46,913 nt of DNA from JAYPAN01 sp038123715 (GTDB lineage Bacteria > Pseudomonadota > Alphaproteobacteria > RS24): NCBI GenBank assembly GCA_038123715.1, contig JAYPAN010000014.1:1-46913 (forward strand), in the 5' to 3' direction. The translations under genes and the position numbers were made by a program. Of the stretch, positions 34,419-42,554 are shown piece after piece. Position 1 is the stretch's first letter. Each line of letters starts with the position of its first letter. The notes under the pieces were generated by a model. That model was not told the DNA's origin. It did not search any database and worked only from the letters and a program-made list of their open reading frames with translations.

Positions 34419-34783
34419 ACCATAGCGTAAAAGCCGTTGGAGCGTTGCGGCGTCAAATGCTCGGCCAACCCCAATTGCGTGAAAGCCTGCTCGGCGTCAA
34501 AGGCGATGATTTCTTGGGCAGGCTTGTCGGACATCAGGTCAAGTAAAATAGCCACCAGCCCGCGCACAATATGGGCGTCGCTGTCGCCGCGAAATTGCAT
34601 TTGCGCGGCGTCGCCCTCGCTGACAAGCCAAACCTGGCTCACGCAACCCGGCACTTTATTTTGCTCATTATGCTCCTCGGCACTTAGCGGCGTCAGCTTA
34701 TTACCCAATTCGATAATATAGCGATAGCGGTCTTCCCAATCATCAAACAGGGCAAAATCATCCAACAGGTTTTGCAATGGCAT
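34376..34783 (-). CDS. sufE: Cysteine desulfurase activator SufE
   Basis: This 135-residue protein takes persulfide sulfur from a SufS-type desulfurase for Fe-S cluster assembly. The catalytic Cys lies in KVPGCVSQVWLVSEG near residue 51. The start LLDDFALFDDWEDRYRYIIELG and the closing helical LAEHLTPQRSNGFYAMVQRIR are characteristic. A GGAGAG ribosome site marks the ATG at 34783. No sufS or sufBCD is in the window. It is convergent with and overlaps the DUF6456 gene. Confidence 0.93.
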   Translation of the reverse strand: MPLQNLLDDFALFDDWEDRYRYIIELGNKLTPLSAEEHNEQNKVPGCVSQVWLVSEGDAAQMQFRGDSDAHIVRGLVAILLDLMSDKPAQEIIAFDAEQAFTQLGLAEHLTPQRSNGFYAMVQRIRNDAEAALAD

Positions 34784-34879
34784 GGTCACTCTCCTATATG
34801 TGCTGATGTAGCCGTGCCGGCGCCCAAGAGCAAGGGGGTGCGGCAACCGGTTGCGGGCTGAATTTCGGGGTGGCTGGCC

Positions 34880-35221
34880 ATGCATGTCAGATTAAAGGCG
34901 GAAATATATATTCAGGCATTGACACGGCGCGTGTTTGCCGCCGGTGCTGCCGCTTATATTGTGCGGCGCGGAGATGCTGATGCGGGTGGCCTTTTTGTGC
35001 GGGTCAATTGTCTGGGCGGCCATTCTGGCGTGTTAACGATTTTCACCAATATGGATGGTGCGCGCGTCTGGCGCGTTCTGGCCGCCCTTGATACGCCTGA
35101 TGCTGACGCCGATGCCCTGCTGGCGCGTGAAACGGCGCGTGACCCGGATATTTGGATTGTCGAAATTGAAGACCGGCAGGGGCGGCATTTTCTGGACGAA
35201 CCGGTTGAGGGCGCGCTATAA
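34880..35221 (+). CDS. DUF1491 protein
   Basis: This 113-residue protein matches DUF1491. The N-terminus MHVRLKAEIYIQALTRRVF is followed by AAYIVRRGDADAGGLFVRVN and RDPDIWIVEIEDRQGRHFLDEP. The family is found only in alphaproteobacteria and has no assigned function. It lies 47 bases before the mechanosensitive channel on the same strand. Confidence 0.8.
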   Translation: MHVRLKAEIYIQALTRRVFAAGAAAYIVRRGDADAGGLFVRVNCLGGHSGVLTIFTNMDGARVWRVLAALDTPDADADALLARETARDPDIWIVEIEDRQGRHFLDEPVEGAL

Positions 35222-35268
35222 ATCGCTGACCCTGACCGGCGGGTCGAGACAGGCAGGAAAACCGAGCC

Positions 35269-36384
35269 ATGCAGCAATTGATGGAAAATTTTATCACTCT
35301 GATTCAGGAAGTCTGGGCGGCTGGCTCATTCGGTATTGGCATGGGCAATATGCTGCTCGCCTTGGCAATTTTCCTGTTTTTTGCTGTGCTGCGCGGCCTG
35401 TTTGCGCGCTTTGTCTTGGGTTGGCTGGGGCGTTTGACGGCGCGCACCAAGACCGAAATTGACGATATGCTGCGCGAGGCGATTGAACGCCCGCTGAAAT
35501 TCTTTTTCGTTGTGCTGGGGGTTTTCTTTGCCAAGGAAAGCTTGGCACTGACCGGCCTGCCTGCCGAGCTGGCTGATAATGTGATGCGCTCCTTGGTTGC
35601 CATTGCGCTGTTTTGGGCAATTTACGCGGCCAGCACACCGGCGGCGATAGGCTTGCGCCGGATTGAAGATGTGCTGTCGCCGGAAATCGTCTCTTGGCTC
35701 CTGACAGTGTTGCGTTGGGGAATTATTCTGACCGGTCTGGCAACCGTGCTGCAAATCTGGGGTATTCAGATTGCCCCTATCATTGCCGGTTTTGGCCTGT
35801 TTGGTGTGGCCGTGGCGCTGGGCGCGCAGGACTTGTTCAAAAATCTGCTCGGCGGTCTGTCTATATTGATTGAGAAGCGTTTCAAAATCGGCGATTGGGT
35901 TGAAGTGCCCGGCGTGGTGAATGGCACGATTGAACATATTGGCTTTCGGTCAACCCGTGTGCGCCAATTCAAAAGTGTGCCGGTTATTGTGCCGAATAAT
36001 ATGTTTTCCGACCATGCGCTTGTAAATCATTCGATGATGAAACATCGCCGGATTTACTGGACGGTCGGGCTTGAATATCGCACCAGCGCAGCGCAATTGG
36101 AAACCATTCGCGATGACATTATGGACTGGCTGGACGCCCATCCGGGCTTTGTCACCGGCGATGAGAATGTGCCATGTTTTGTGATGGTCGATAAATTTTC
36201 AGCCAGCTCAATCGACATGATGGTCTATTGCTTTACTCATACAGTGGTGTGGGAGGAATGGCTGAAGCACAAGCAGGAACTGGCCTTGGCGATAAAATCT
36301 ATTGTTGAAAAAGCCGATGCCGGTTTTGCCTTTCCCAGCCAGTCAATTTATGTCGAGCAATTGCCGGGCGCAGATACGCCTTAA
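35269..36384 (+). CDS. Mechanosensitive ion channel MscS family protein
   Basis: This 371-residue inner-membrane channel opens under membrane tension to release solutes during osmotic downshock. Hydrophobic helices cover about residues 20-40, 75-95, 105-120, 140-165 and the pore helix AGFGLFGVAVALGAQDLFKN near 175, followed by LLGGLSILIEKRFKIGDWVEV, the beta-domain start. The C-terminal region includes RVRQFKSVPVIVPNNMFSD. Longer than the minimal E. coli MscS (286 residues), it has extra N-terminal helices. It is convergent with the DUF934 gene. Confidence 0.92.
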   Translation: MQQLMENFITLIQEVWAAGSFGIGMGNMLLALAIFLFFAVLRGLFARFVLGWLGRLTARTKTEIDDMLREAIERPLKFFFVVLGVFFAKESLALTGLPAELADNVMRSLVAIALFWAIYAASTPAAIGLRRIEDVLSPEIVSWLLTVLRWGIILTGLATVLQIWGIQIAPIIAGFGLFGVAVALGAQDLFKNLLGGLSILIEKRFKIGDWVEVPGVVNGTIEHIGFRSTRVRQFKSVPVIVPNNMFSDHALVNHSMMKHRRIYWTVGLEYRTSAAQLETIRDDIMDWLDAHPGFVTGDENVPCFVMVDKFSASSIDMMVYCFTHTVVWEEWLKHKQELALAIKSIVEKADAGFAFPSQSIYVEQLPGADTP

Positions 36385-36394
36385 CCAGATGCGC

Positions 36395-36919
36395 TTACAG
36401 CCCGTGACGCCGCCACAGCGCACCGCGCTGGCTGTCGGCTGCCGGTTGGTAAGCGTCGGATAATTCGCCCAAAGCGGCGGTGAATTCCTCTAGGCTGATA
36501 TGCGGTGCAAGCTCAAAAGCGTTAAAGCCGCAGCGTTCCATGAATTGCCATTGATCATGCAAGACTTCGCCAGTGGCGCGCAATTCACCGGTAAAGCCTA
36601 ATTGCTCGCGCAAAATACGGGCATTGGAATAGCCGCGCCCATTGCGATAGACCGGAAACTCAATCGCCACCAATTGCACCATATCGAGATAGGATGCCAG
36701 CTCATGCACATCTTCGCCCATTTGTTGCTTGCCCTGATTATCGGCGCGCAGCACCACGCCAAGCGGCGCATTGCGGGCTTTCAGCGCGTCGCTTTCAGCG
36801 CGCAGGCGGTCAAGCGAGATGATAGAAGGCGCATCACCCAAAGCTGCGTCATCTTCCAGATAAACCCAGTCATCGGCGCAGACGGCTCGGTCTTTAACAA
36901 GCTGATAGTCACTCGGCAT
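36395..36919 (-). CDS. DUF934 protein of the sulfite reductase cluster
   Basis: This 174-residue protein has the DUF934 pattern: ISLDRLRAESDALKARNAPLGVVL, VQLVAIEFPVYRNGRGYSNARILREQLGF-type sequence, TGELRATGEVLHDQW and MERCGFNAFELAP. The family almost always neighbours assimilatory sulfite reductase and may help its activity, but the biochemical role is unknown. The ATG at 36919 overlaps the cysI stop by 11 bases, so the two are coupled; the longer open frame is antisense-like and rejected. Confidence 0.87.
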   Translation of the reverse strand: MPSDYQLVKDRAVCADDWVYLEDDAALGDAPSIISLDRLRAESDALKARNAPLGVVLRADNQGKQQMGEDVHELASYLDMVQLVAIEFPVYRNGRGYSNARILREQLGFTGELRATGEVLHDQWQFMERCGFNAFELAPHISLEEFTAALGELSDAYQPAADSQRGALWRRHGL

Positions 36920-38564
36920 AAAGACGCTCCTTAAACGGGGCCATGCCGACGCGGCGATAAGTGTCGATAAAACGCTCACCGGTCTGGCGCTGGTCAAGAT
37001 AGGTTTCCACCAAGGTTTCCACCGCATCGACAATTGTATCTTCGGTGAAGGCGCGTCCGGTAATATCGCCAAGGCTGGCGGTTTCATCGGCCGCGCCGCC
37101 CAACGAAATCTGATAAAACTCCGTGCCTTTTTTATCGACACCGAGAATCCCGATATGGCCGACATGGTGATGGCCGCACGCATTTATGCAGCCGGAGATT
37201 TTGACCTTCAATTCGCCAATATCATATTGCCTGTCCAAATCGGCAAAACGGGTTGATATGTCCTGCGCCAGCGGGATTGAGCGCGCATTGGCCAGATTGC
37301 AATAATCAAGGCCGGGGCAGGCAATGGCGTCGGAAATCAGCCCCAGATTGGGGGTTGCCAAATCGTGTGCGGCCAGCGCGTCATAGACGGCTTTTACATC
37401 ATCAAGCCGGACATGTGGCAGGGTGAGATTTTGTTCATGCGTTACGCGCAGCTCATCAAAGCTGTATTGCTCGGCGATATCGGCCACACAGTCAATTTGC
37501 GTGTCGCTCGCATCGCCCGGCACACCGCCAATCGGCTTTAGCGAGATATTGACAATCGCATAGCCGGGCTGCTTATGCGCCACCACATTGGTTTTCACCC
37601 AATGGGCGAAAGCGGAATCTTCGGCGCGCACGGCCTCAAACTTGTCGCTGGTGGCGGGCAGCTCGGCAAAAGCGGGCGGGGCGAAATAGGCGGCAATGCG
37701 CTCAAGCTCGGCTTGCGGCACGCTGAGCATTTGTGAGGCGTCAATTTTGGCAAATTCGGCCTCGACCAGACGACGCATTTCTTCTTCGCCCGTCTCATGC
37801 ACCAGAATTTTAATCCGCGCCTTATAGCTATTGTCGCGCCGACCGAGCATATTATAGACGCGCATCACCGCTTCCAAATAGGCCAGCAATTGCGCGGCTG
37901 GCACAAAATCAGCCAGTTTTTTGGCAATGAAAGGCGTGCGCCCCTGACCTCCGCCAACATGCACTTCATAACCCGTTTCGCCAGCTTGGTTTTGCACAAT
38001 CACAATGCCGATATCGTGAAGTTTAATGGCGGCGCGGTCGTTTTCATGGCCGGTCACAGCGATTTTGAACTTGCGCGGCAAATAAGAAAACTCCGGATGG
38101 AATGTTGACCATTGCCGGATAATCTCGGAAATAATGCGTGGGTCTTCAACCTCGCCGTCAATCGCGCCGGCATATTGGTCAGAGGTGACATTGCGGATGC
38201 AATTGCCCGATGTCTGAATGGCATGCATTTCAACGCTGGCCAACTCGTCCAACAGGTCGGGAATATCTTTCAGCGCCGGCCAATTATATTGAATGTTCTG
38301 GCGGGTGGTGAAATGGCCGTAGCCGCGGTCATATTTGCGCGCAATATGCGCCAGCATCCGCATTTGTTTGGAAGATAAAGTGCCATAGGGTATGGCAACG
38401 CGCAGCATATAGGCGTGTAATTGCAGATAGACGCCATTCATCAGCCGCAAAGGTTTGAAGGCATCCTCGCTCAGACTGCCATCCATGCGCCGCGCCACTT
38501 GGCCGCGAAACTGTTCTACGCGGTCAGCAACCAGTTTGTGGTCAAACTCATCATAGCGATACAT
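36909..38564 (-). CDS. cysI: Assimilatory sulfite (or nitrite) reductase hemoprotein subunit
   Basis: This 551-residue siroheme/4Fe-4S enzyme reduces sulfite to sulfide (six electrons) or, in related forms, nitrite to ammonia. The cluster ligands are the cysteines of ACPGLDYCN and SGCINACGHHHVGHIG. The first half contains HFTTRQNIQYNWP and TSGNCIRNVTSDQYAGA, which bind siroheme. Single-chain, ferredoxin-dependent-looking architecture fits the alphaproteobacterial type with DUF2849 and DUF934 partners, so sulfite is the likely substrate. The ATG overlaps the DUF2849 stop (TGATG). No cysG or cysH is present here. Confidence 0.93.
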   Translation of the reverse strand: MYRYDEFDHKLVADRVEQFRGQVARRMDGSLSEDAFKPLRLMNGVYLQLHAYMLRVAIPYGTLSSKQMRMLAHIARKYDRGYGHFTTRQNIQYNWPALKDIPDLLDELASVEMHAIQTSGNCIRNVTSDQYAGAIDGEVEDPRIISEIIRQWSTFHPEFSYLPRKFKIAVTGHENDRAAIKLHDIGIVIVQNQAGETGYEVHVGGGQGRTPFIAKKLADFVPAAQLLAYLEAVMRVYNMLGRRDNSYKARIKILVHETGEEEMRRLVEAEFAKIDASQMLSVPQAELERIAAYFAPPAFAELPATSDKFEAVRAEDSAFAHWVKTNVVAHKQPGYAIVNISLKPIGGVPGDASDTQIDCVADIAEQYSFDELRVTHEQNLTLPHVRLDDVKAVYDALAAHDLATPNLGLISDAIACPGLDYCNLANARSIPLAQDISTRFADLDRQYDIGELKVKISGCINACGHHHVGHIGILGVDKKGTEFYQISLGGAADETASLGDITGRAFTEDTIVDAVETLVETYLDQRQTGERFIDTYRRVGMAPFKERLYAE

Positions 38565-38896
38565 CAGGCACTCTCCTGCGCGGCCTGTTTGCCCAAATCC
38601 GGACGGATGGTCGGCCCTTTGGCGCGAATGGTTTCGCGCACGCTGGCGGGCAAATAGCTGCCGTCATCTTGTGCAATCACCTCAAAAAGATAGGGATCCA
38701 GCACATGCGCCTCAATATCAGCCGGGCTGGCTTGCGCCAGCAAGGCGTCGGCAGCTTCGCCGCCCTCGGCTATGGCAGCCGCGTCAAAAGCTTCTGCCCA
38801 TGCGCCTGAGGCGGTGAAATAGACAACTTCGCCATCAACCAGCCGGTTGCCGGTGACGGCCTGAAATTGCGCGCTTTTTGCACTGTGCTGAGCCAT
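38564..38896 (-). CDS. DUF2849 protein, first gene of the sulfite reductase operon
   Basis: This 110-residue protein is of the DUF2849 family: FQAVTGNRLVDGEVVYFTASGAWAEAF at the start and ALLAQASPADIEAHVLDPYLFEVIAQDDG in the middle. The family is known only from alphaproteobacteria next to sulfite reductase, usually with cysG upstream; here there is no cysG. It overlaps cysI by one base. A GGGAGATAAA ribosome region precedes the ATG at 38896. Confidence 0.87.
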   Translation of the reverse strand: MAQHSAKSAQFQAVTGNRLVDGEVVYFTASGAWAEAFDAAAIAEGGEAADALLAQASPADIEAHVLDPYLFEVIAQDDGSYLPASVRETIRAKGPTIRPDLGKQAAQESA

Positions 38897-38919
38897 TTTA
38901 TCTCCCGTTGAAGCCCCTG

Positions 38920-38990
38920 CATCTAGCAGGATTTAGCAATATCCGTCAATTGGTTTGTAGAATATAAAAATATACAAAAATAAAATGTAT
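38920..38990 (-). promoter_or_regulatory. Candidate promoter and activator site upstream of DUF2849-cysI-DUF934
   Basis: The 96-base AT-rich gap before DUF2849 has, on the reverse strand, a TTGACG (-35-like, 38944-38949) and, 18 bases on, TAGATG (weak -10, 38920-38925). Just upstream lie two overlapping inverted repeats, TTTGTA-N13-TACAAA (38954-38978) and ATACA-N9-TGTAT (38972-38990). Placement upstream of the -35 suits an activator, perhaps a LysR-type sulfur regulator. Tentative. Confidence 0.4.
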
Positions 38991-38992
38991 AA

Positions 38993-39790
38993 TTAGCGGT
39001 TAGCTTCCTGAAAACTGTCATGCCAGCGATGCAGGCAAAGATATTCAACAAAAGTGAGCGTGTAAAAAAGCGCAATGCCCAGCAAGGAAAGCAAGAGCAG
39101 GGCGGCGAACATGGTGGCGATTTCAAGCCGGTTTCCGGCCTCAATAATCCGCCAGGCCAGACCGGTGCTGGCGCCCGAACCGGCGACAAACTCGGCTACC
39201 ACCGCGCCAATCAGCGCCAGCCCGCCGGAGATTTTGGCGCCAGTCAAAATAGTCGGCAGGGCGGCGGGCAGTTCCAAATGCCACAATCTTTGCAGGCTGC
39301 CAGCGCCAGCCAATGTCAACAAATCATGCAATTGCGGGTCAATACTCCGCAAGCCTTGAACCGAATTGGACAACATCGGGAAAAAGGCGACAATCCAGGC
39401 AATCAGCACCATAGCCGAATTGACATTGTCAAAGCCGAACCAAATCAGAATAATCGGCGCAATCGCCACAACCGGCGTTACTTGCAGGGTTATCACATAA
39501 GGGTAAAAGCTGCGCTCAATCAACCGCGAACGGGTGAACAGAACAGCCAGCCCAATGCCGCTGACAATTGCCCAGAAAAAAGCCAGCAGGGTGATTTCCA
39601 GTGTCACCAGCAGCGATGCGGTCAATTGCCCCAAATGGTCAATCAGTGCCGCGCCAATCGCACTGGGCGGCGGCAGCACAAAGACTGGAATATCGGCGCG
39701 CGCCACCCAGATTTCCCAGAGTGCCAGCAAAGCCAACCCGACCAGCACTGGCAGCGCAGCAAGTAAAACGGGGCGCAAGCGATTCATCAC
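38993..39790 (-). CDS. ABC importer permease, SsuC/TauC/ThiX-like
   Basis: This 265-residue inner-membrane permease has six hydrophobic helices. The EAA-type loop ALAGAG-like sequence LTLAGAGSLQRLWHLELPAALPTILTGAKI near residues 160-190 docks on the ATPase. It resembles permeases of nitrate/sulfonate/taurine and hydroxymethylpyrimidine importers, which form one superfamily. It overlaps the ATPase stop by four bases (ATGA). It is the last gene of a three-gene import operon. Confidence 0.92.
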   Translation of the reverse strand: MMNRLRPVLLAALPVLVGLALLALWEIWVARADIPVFVLPPPSAIGAALIDHLGQLTASLLVTLEITLLAFFWAIVSGIGLAVLFTRSRLIERSFYPYVITLQVTPVVAIAPIILIWFGFDNVNSAMVLIAWIVAFFPMLSNSVQGLRSIDPQLHDLLTLAGAGSLQRLWHLELPAALPTILTGAKISGGLALIGAVVAEFVAGSGASTGLAWRIIEAGNRLEIATMFAALLLLSLLGIALFYTLTFVEYLCLHRWHDSFQEANR

Positions 39791-40590
39791 GCACCGCCTT
39801 GCATATTATGGCCGAGCGCATTGGCAATCGCATCGCAGGCCGTATGAAAATCAGGCGCGGCGCGGAAATTGCCGCCGGTTTGGCGCGCTGCCTGACCGGC
39901 AATGGCAATATCCGCCGCCAAATGCCCCGCACCGGTCATCACCAATACGCGCTCGGCCAGATAGGCCGCTTCGGTGACGCTATGGGTGACAAAGACAATC
40001 GTGCAGCCTTGCGCCTGCCAAATGGCACGCAAATCATCATCCAGCCGGAAACGGGTCAATTCATCCAGCGCTGCAAAGGGTTCGTCCAGCAAAAGCAATT
40101 GCGGTTGCGCCGCCAAAGCGCGGGCCAGCGAGACGCGCATTTTCTGCCCGCCGGATAATTGCCGCGGCAGCGCATCGGCGCGCTCATGCAGGCCGACCAG
40201 TGCCAGCGCATCGCTGACGCGCCGGTCAATCGCGTCTTGCGCGAGGCCGGATAATTTCAACGGCAGAGCGATATTGGCACGCACATTGCGCCATGCCAGC
40301 AAAGTCGGCTCCTGAAACACAAAGCCAACCGCCGCATGGTCGCCGCGATTGATAGCCCCGTTTTGCGGCACGGCCAGACCGGCCAGCAGACGTAGCAGGC
40401 TTGATTTGCCGCAACCGGATGGGCCAACCAAAGCGGAAAAACTGCCCGCCTCAAACCGACAATTCAGCCGGTCGAATAGCGGCTTTGCTGCAGCCGTGGC
40501 GGCGGCGTGTGCCTGATGGTCGAAGCTGACAGCATCAACGATAATCGAATGAACGGGTTGCGTCGGCGCGTTTGTTTCAAAGGCCGTCAT
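39787..40590 (-). CDS. ABC importer ATP-binding protein, SsuB/TauB/ThiZ-like
   Basis: This 267-residue ATPase has Walker A VGPSGCGKSSLLRLLAGL near residue 55, the signature LSGGQKMRVSLARALA near 145, Walker B LLLLDEPFAALDE and the H-loop VTHSVTEAAYLAERVLVM. The sequence is most like ATPases of the sulfonate/nitrate/pyrimidine importer group. It starts inside the substrate-binding-protein stop (ATGA overlap) and ends inside the permease start, so all three are coupled. Confidence 0.93.
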   Translation of the reverse strand: MTAFETNAPTQPVHSIIVDAVSFDHQAHAAATAAAKPLFDRLNCRFEAGSFSALVGPSGCGKSSLLRLLAGLAVPQNGAINRGDHAAVGFVFQEPTLLAWRNVRANIALPLKLSGLAQDAIDRRVSDALALVGLHERADALPRQLSGGQKMRVSLARALAAQPQLLLLDEPFAALDELTRFRLDDDLRAIWQAQGCTIVFVTHSVTEAAYLAERVLVMTGAGHLAADIAIAGQAARQTGGNFRAAPDFHTACDAIANALGHNMQGGA

Positions 40591-41591
40591 GGTTTTGCGT
40601 CTTCGCCCTGATTGATGAATTGCGTGGTAAAGGCGGCACGCCAGTCCAAATCCTTATCATAAACGCCGCTGCCCGCCATCGTCTCGAAAAAGTTTCGCCA
40701 ACGCTGTGTCGTCATCGCCCCAATGCCATAAGTGACCGCATCGCCGGACAGAACAAGGCCGCGCGCGCGCATTTGGTCAATCGCCTGATTGACAATATCT
40801 GCCGTCATATCGGGGTTGGCCGCCATGATAAGCCGATTGCCCGGAGCTGGATCGCCATAAATATAGCTGCGCCAGCCTTCAATTGAGGCATTGACAAAAG
40901 CCTGCACCAGCCCCGGTCGCTCGGCCACTAGCCGGTTTTGCGCCAGCACCATTGAGGCATAGCTGGGATAGCCATAATCGGACAGCAAAAACACTTGCGG
41001 GGTAACGCCGCCGCGCGTTTCTATCGTATAAGGTTCAGAGGTGACATAGCCTTGCTGAATAGCGGTTTTATCAACCAAAAAAGGTGCCAGATTGAATGTG
41101 TATTTGCGGATTTGCCGATTGGTGAACCCATATTCGGCGCGCAGCCATGCCCAAAACGCATCAATCGTGGCATCGGCCACCATAATCGGCTTGCCCTTCA
41201 TATCGGCCAAGGTTTTGATATCGTCGCGCTTATGGGTAATCAGCACTTGCGGGTCTTTTTGAAACGCCGCCATCACCGCCTTGGCCGGCACACCGGCGCG
41301 CACCATATTGAGGGGAATAAAACTGTTTGACCCCATGCCGAAATCAATCGCGCCAGCGCCCAGTAATTGCGGAATGTTAACTCCTGGCCCACCGCTGCGA
41401 ATAACCACATCCAGACCGGCCTTCTCATATAACCCAAGGGCTTTGGCCTGATAAAAACCGCCCTGTTCGGCCTGCGCTTTCCAATCGGTCGCAAAGACCA
41501 CAGGCTCAAGCGCGCTGACCATATTGCCCGACAGCATAAAAACCAGCAGGGCAGCCCAAAAGCGGCGGAAACTAAGTTTCATAATTTTCAT
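40587..41591 (-). CDS. ABC importer substrate-binding protein, NMT1/THI5-like
   Basis: This 334-residue periplasmic protein has a signal peptide (about residues 1-27, ending near MVSALEP). The N-terminal ATDWKAQAEQGGFYQAKALG, GGPGVNIPQLLGAGAIDFGMGS and the late TTQFINQG tail are typical of the NMT1/THI5-like family, which includes ThiY (formylaminopyrimidine/HMP binding) and sulfonate binders. The start lies 88 bases from the divergent YcgN-like gene. The substrate is unresolved: thiE makes pyrimidine plausible, the neighbouring sulfite reductase makes sulfonate plausible. No TPP riboswitch is seen upstream. Confidence 0.92.
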   Translation of the reverse strand: MKIMKLSFRRFWAALLVFMLSGNMVSALEPVVFATDWKAQAEQGGFYQAKALGLYEKAGLDVVIRSGGPGVNIPQLLGAGAIDFGMGSNSFIPLNMVRAGVPAKAVMAAFQKDPQVLITHKRDDIKTLADMKGKPIMVADATIDAFWAWLRAEYGFTNRQIRKYTFNLAPFLVDKTAIQQGYVTSEPYTIETRGGVTPQVFLLSDYGYPSYASMVLAQNRLVAERPGLVQAFVNASIEGWRSYIYGDPAPGNRLIMAANPDMTADIVNQAIDQMRARGLVLSGDAVTYGIGAMTTQRWRNFFETMAGSGVYDKDLDWRAAFTTQFINQGEDAKP

Positions 41592-41679
41592 TCGGCGTCG
41601 TCAATTTTCAATGATTAACACTGACAGATGCCTGATTTAGCGTCAATATGCCGATAGCGAGGCTATCAAGGATGAGTTT

Positions 41680-42174
41680 GTGACCAAAACCGACAAATCA
41701 GAGCAGCCATATTGGAAAAATGTGCCATTGGCGGAAATGTCAAAAGCGCAATGGGAGGCATTGTGCGACCATTGCGGTAAATGCTGCCTTGTTAAATTGG
41801 AAGATGAGGAAACCGGCGATATCGCTTTCACCGATATTATTTGCGACATGTATGATGAGGCCGCATGCGGTTGCGCGAATTATGCGCGCCGCACCGAGCT
41901 TGTGCCATCCTGCGTGCAACTGACGCCGAAAAATCTCGGCCAGCTCACCTTTATGCCGCCAAGCTGCGCCTATCGTCTGCTTTATGAGGGTCGCGATTTA
42001 CCCGACTGGCATCCGCTGGTCAGCGGTGATGCGGTGACGGTGGTGGAAGCAGGCATGTCGGTGCAGGGGCGGGTGCGGCGTGAAAGCGATATGGCTGACC
42101 CGTTTTCGCCCGATGCGGTGGAAGCGCGCATTGTTGACTGGCCGCTATTGGAAAAAAAGGCCGAAAAAAAATAG
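41680..42174 (+). CDS. YcgN/UPF0260-like Cys-rich metal-binding protein
   Basis: This 164-residue protein has a clustered cysteine motif, CDHCGKCC near residues 29-36, then CDMYDEAACGCANY and a later PSCVQL and PPSCAYRLL. The CxxCxxCC arrangement is that of the UPF0260/YcgN family, annotated as putative zinc- or iron-chelating. The YWKNVPLAEMSKAQWEALCDHC start and GRDLPDWHPL fit the family. The start is a GTG at 41680 with AAGGA eight bases upstream. It is divergent from the ABC importer. Confidence 0.88.
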   Translation: MTKTDKSEQPYWKNVPLAEMSKAQWEALCDHCGKCCLVKLEDEETGDIAFTDIICDMYDEAACGCANYARRTELVPSCVQLTPKNLGQLTFMPPSCAYRLLYEGRDLPDWHPLVSGDAVTVVEAGMSVQGRVRRESDMADPFSPDAVEARIVDWPLLEKKAEKK

Positions 42175-42269
42175 GGTGTTGGGTTGTCGGCAAGGCGTTG
42201 AATCTGTTTCAATTTTCCATAAATATCCTCTCATATTTTGTAACTATATGAAAAAAAGGGAAATATCCG

Positions 42270-42494
42270 TTGACAGGCGCGACGAACTGGCATTTGGGGG
42301 TGGCGGACGGGGCGACCCGTTTCGGCACAAATCTGCCGGTCGCTGCCGATACGCTCATTAACGGCCCGGCCAATCCGCCCGCCGTCTATTGGCAAGCGAC
42401 GCCTTTGCTGGTCACGCCTGTGGGGGGTGCTTTCACTGGCGGGCAGGTGCGGCTTTGTGTCTTTTCGCTTTCCCTCCCTGTCCCTGCCGCCTGA
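42270..42494 (+). CDS. Short open frame resembling the C-terminal module of phage/GTA tail-associated (DUF2793-like) proteins
   Basis: The 380-base stretch 42175-42554 has no standard gene. Within it, a frame open from 42252 to 42494 reads TNWHLGVADGATRFGTNL, LINGPANPPAVYWQATPLLV and GGAFTGGQVRLCVFSLSLPV. Its beta-rich look recalls the final module of DUF2793-type proteins from phages and gene-transfer agents; this is from memory and unverified. A TTG at 42270 with AGGGA eight bases upstream could start a 74-residue protein. It is more likely a remnant, as no phage genes surround it. The rest of the stretch, 42175-42250, is AT-rich and holds nothing recognised. Confidence 0.4.
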   Translation: MTGATNWHLGVADGATRFGTNLPVAADTLINGPANPPAVYWQATPLLVTPVGGAFTGGQVRLCVFSLSLPVPAA

Positions 42495-42554
42495 TTTCGG
42501 CTATCTTCTGCTGATAAGCCCGTGTCGGCTTTGGCTTATCAGCAGGAGGAGCAA

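Noticed and set aside
41592..41679. TPP riboswitch upstream of the NMT1/THI5-like binding protein
   Set aside because: The gap is only 88 bases and lacks the conserved CTGAGA and ACCCTT-type elements of the TPP aptamer.
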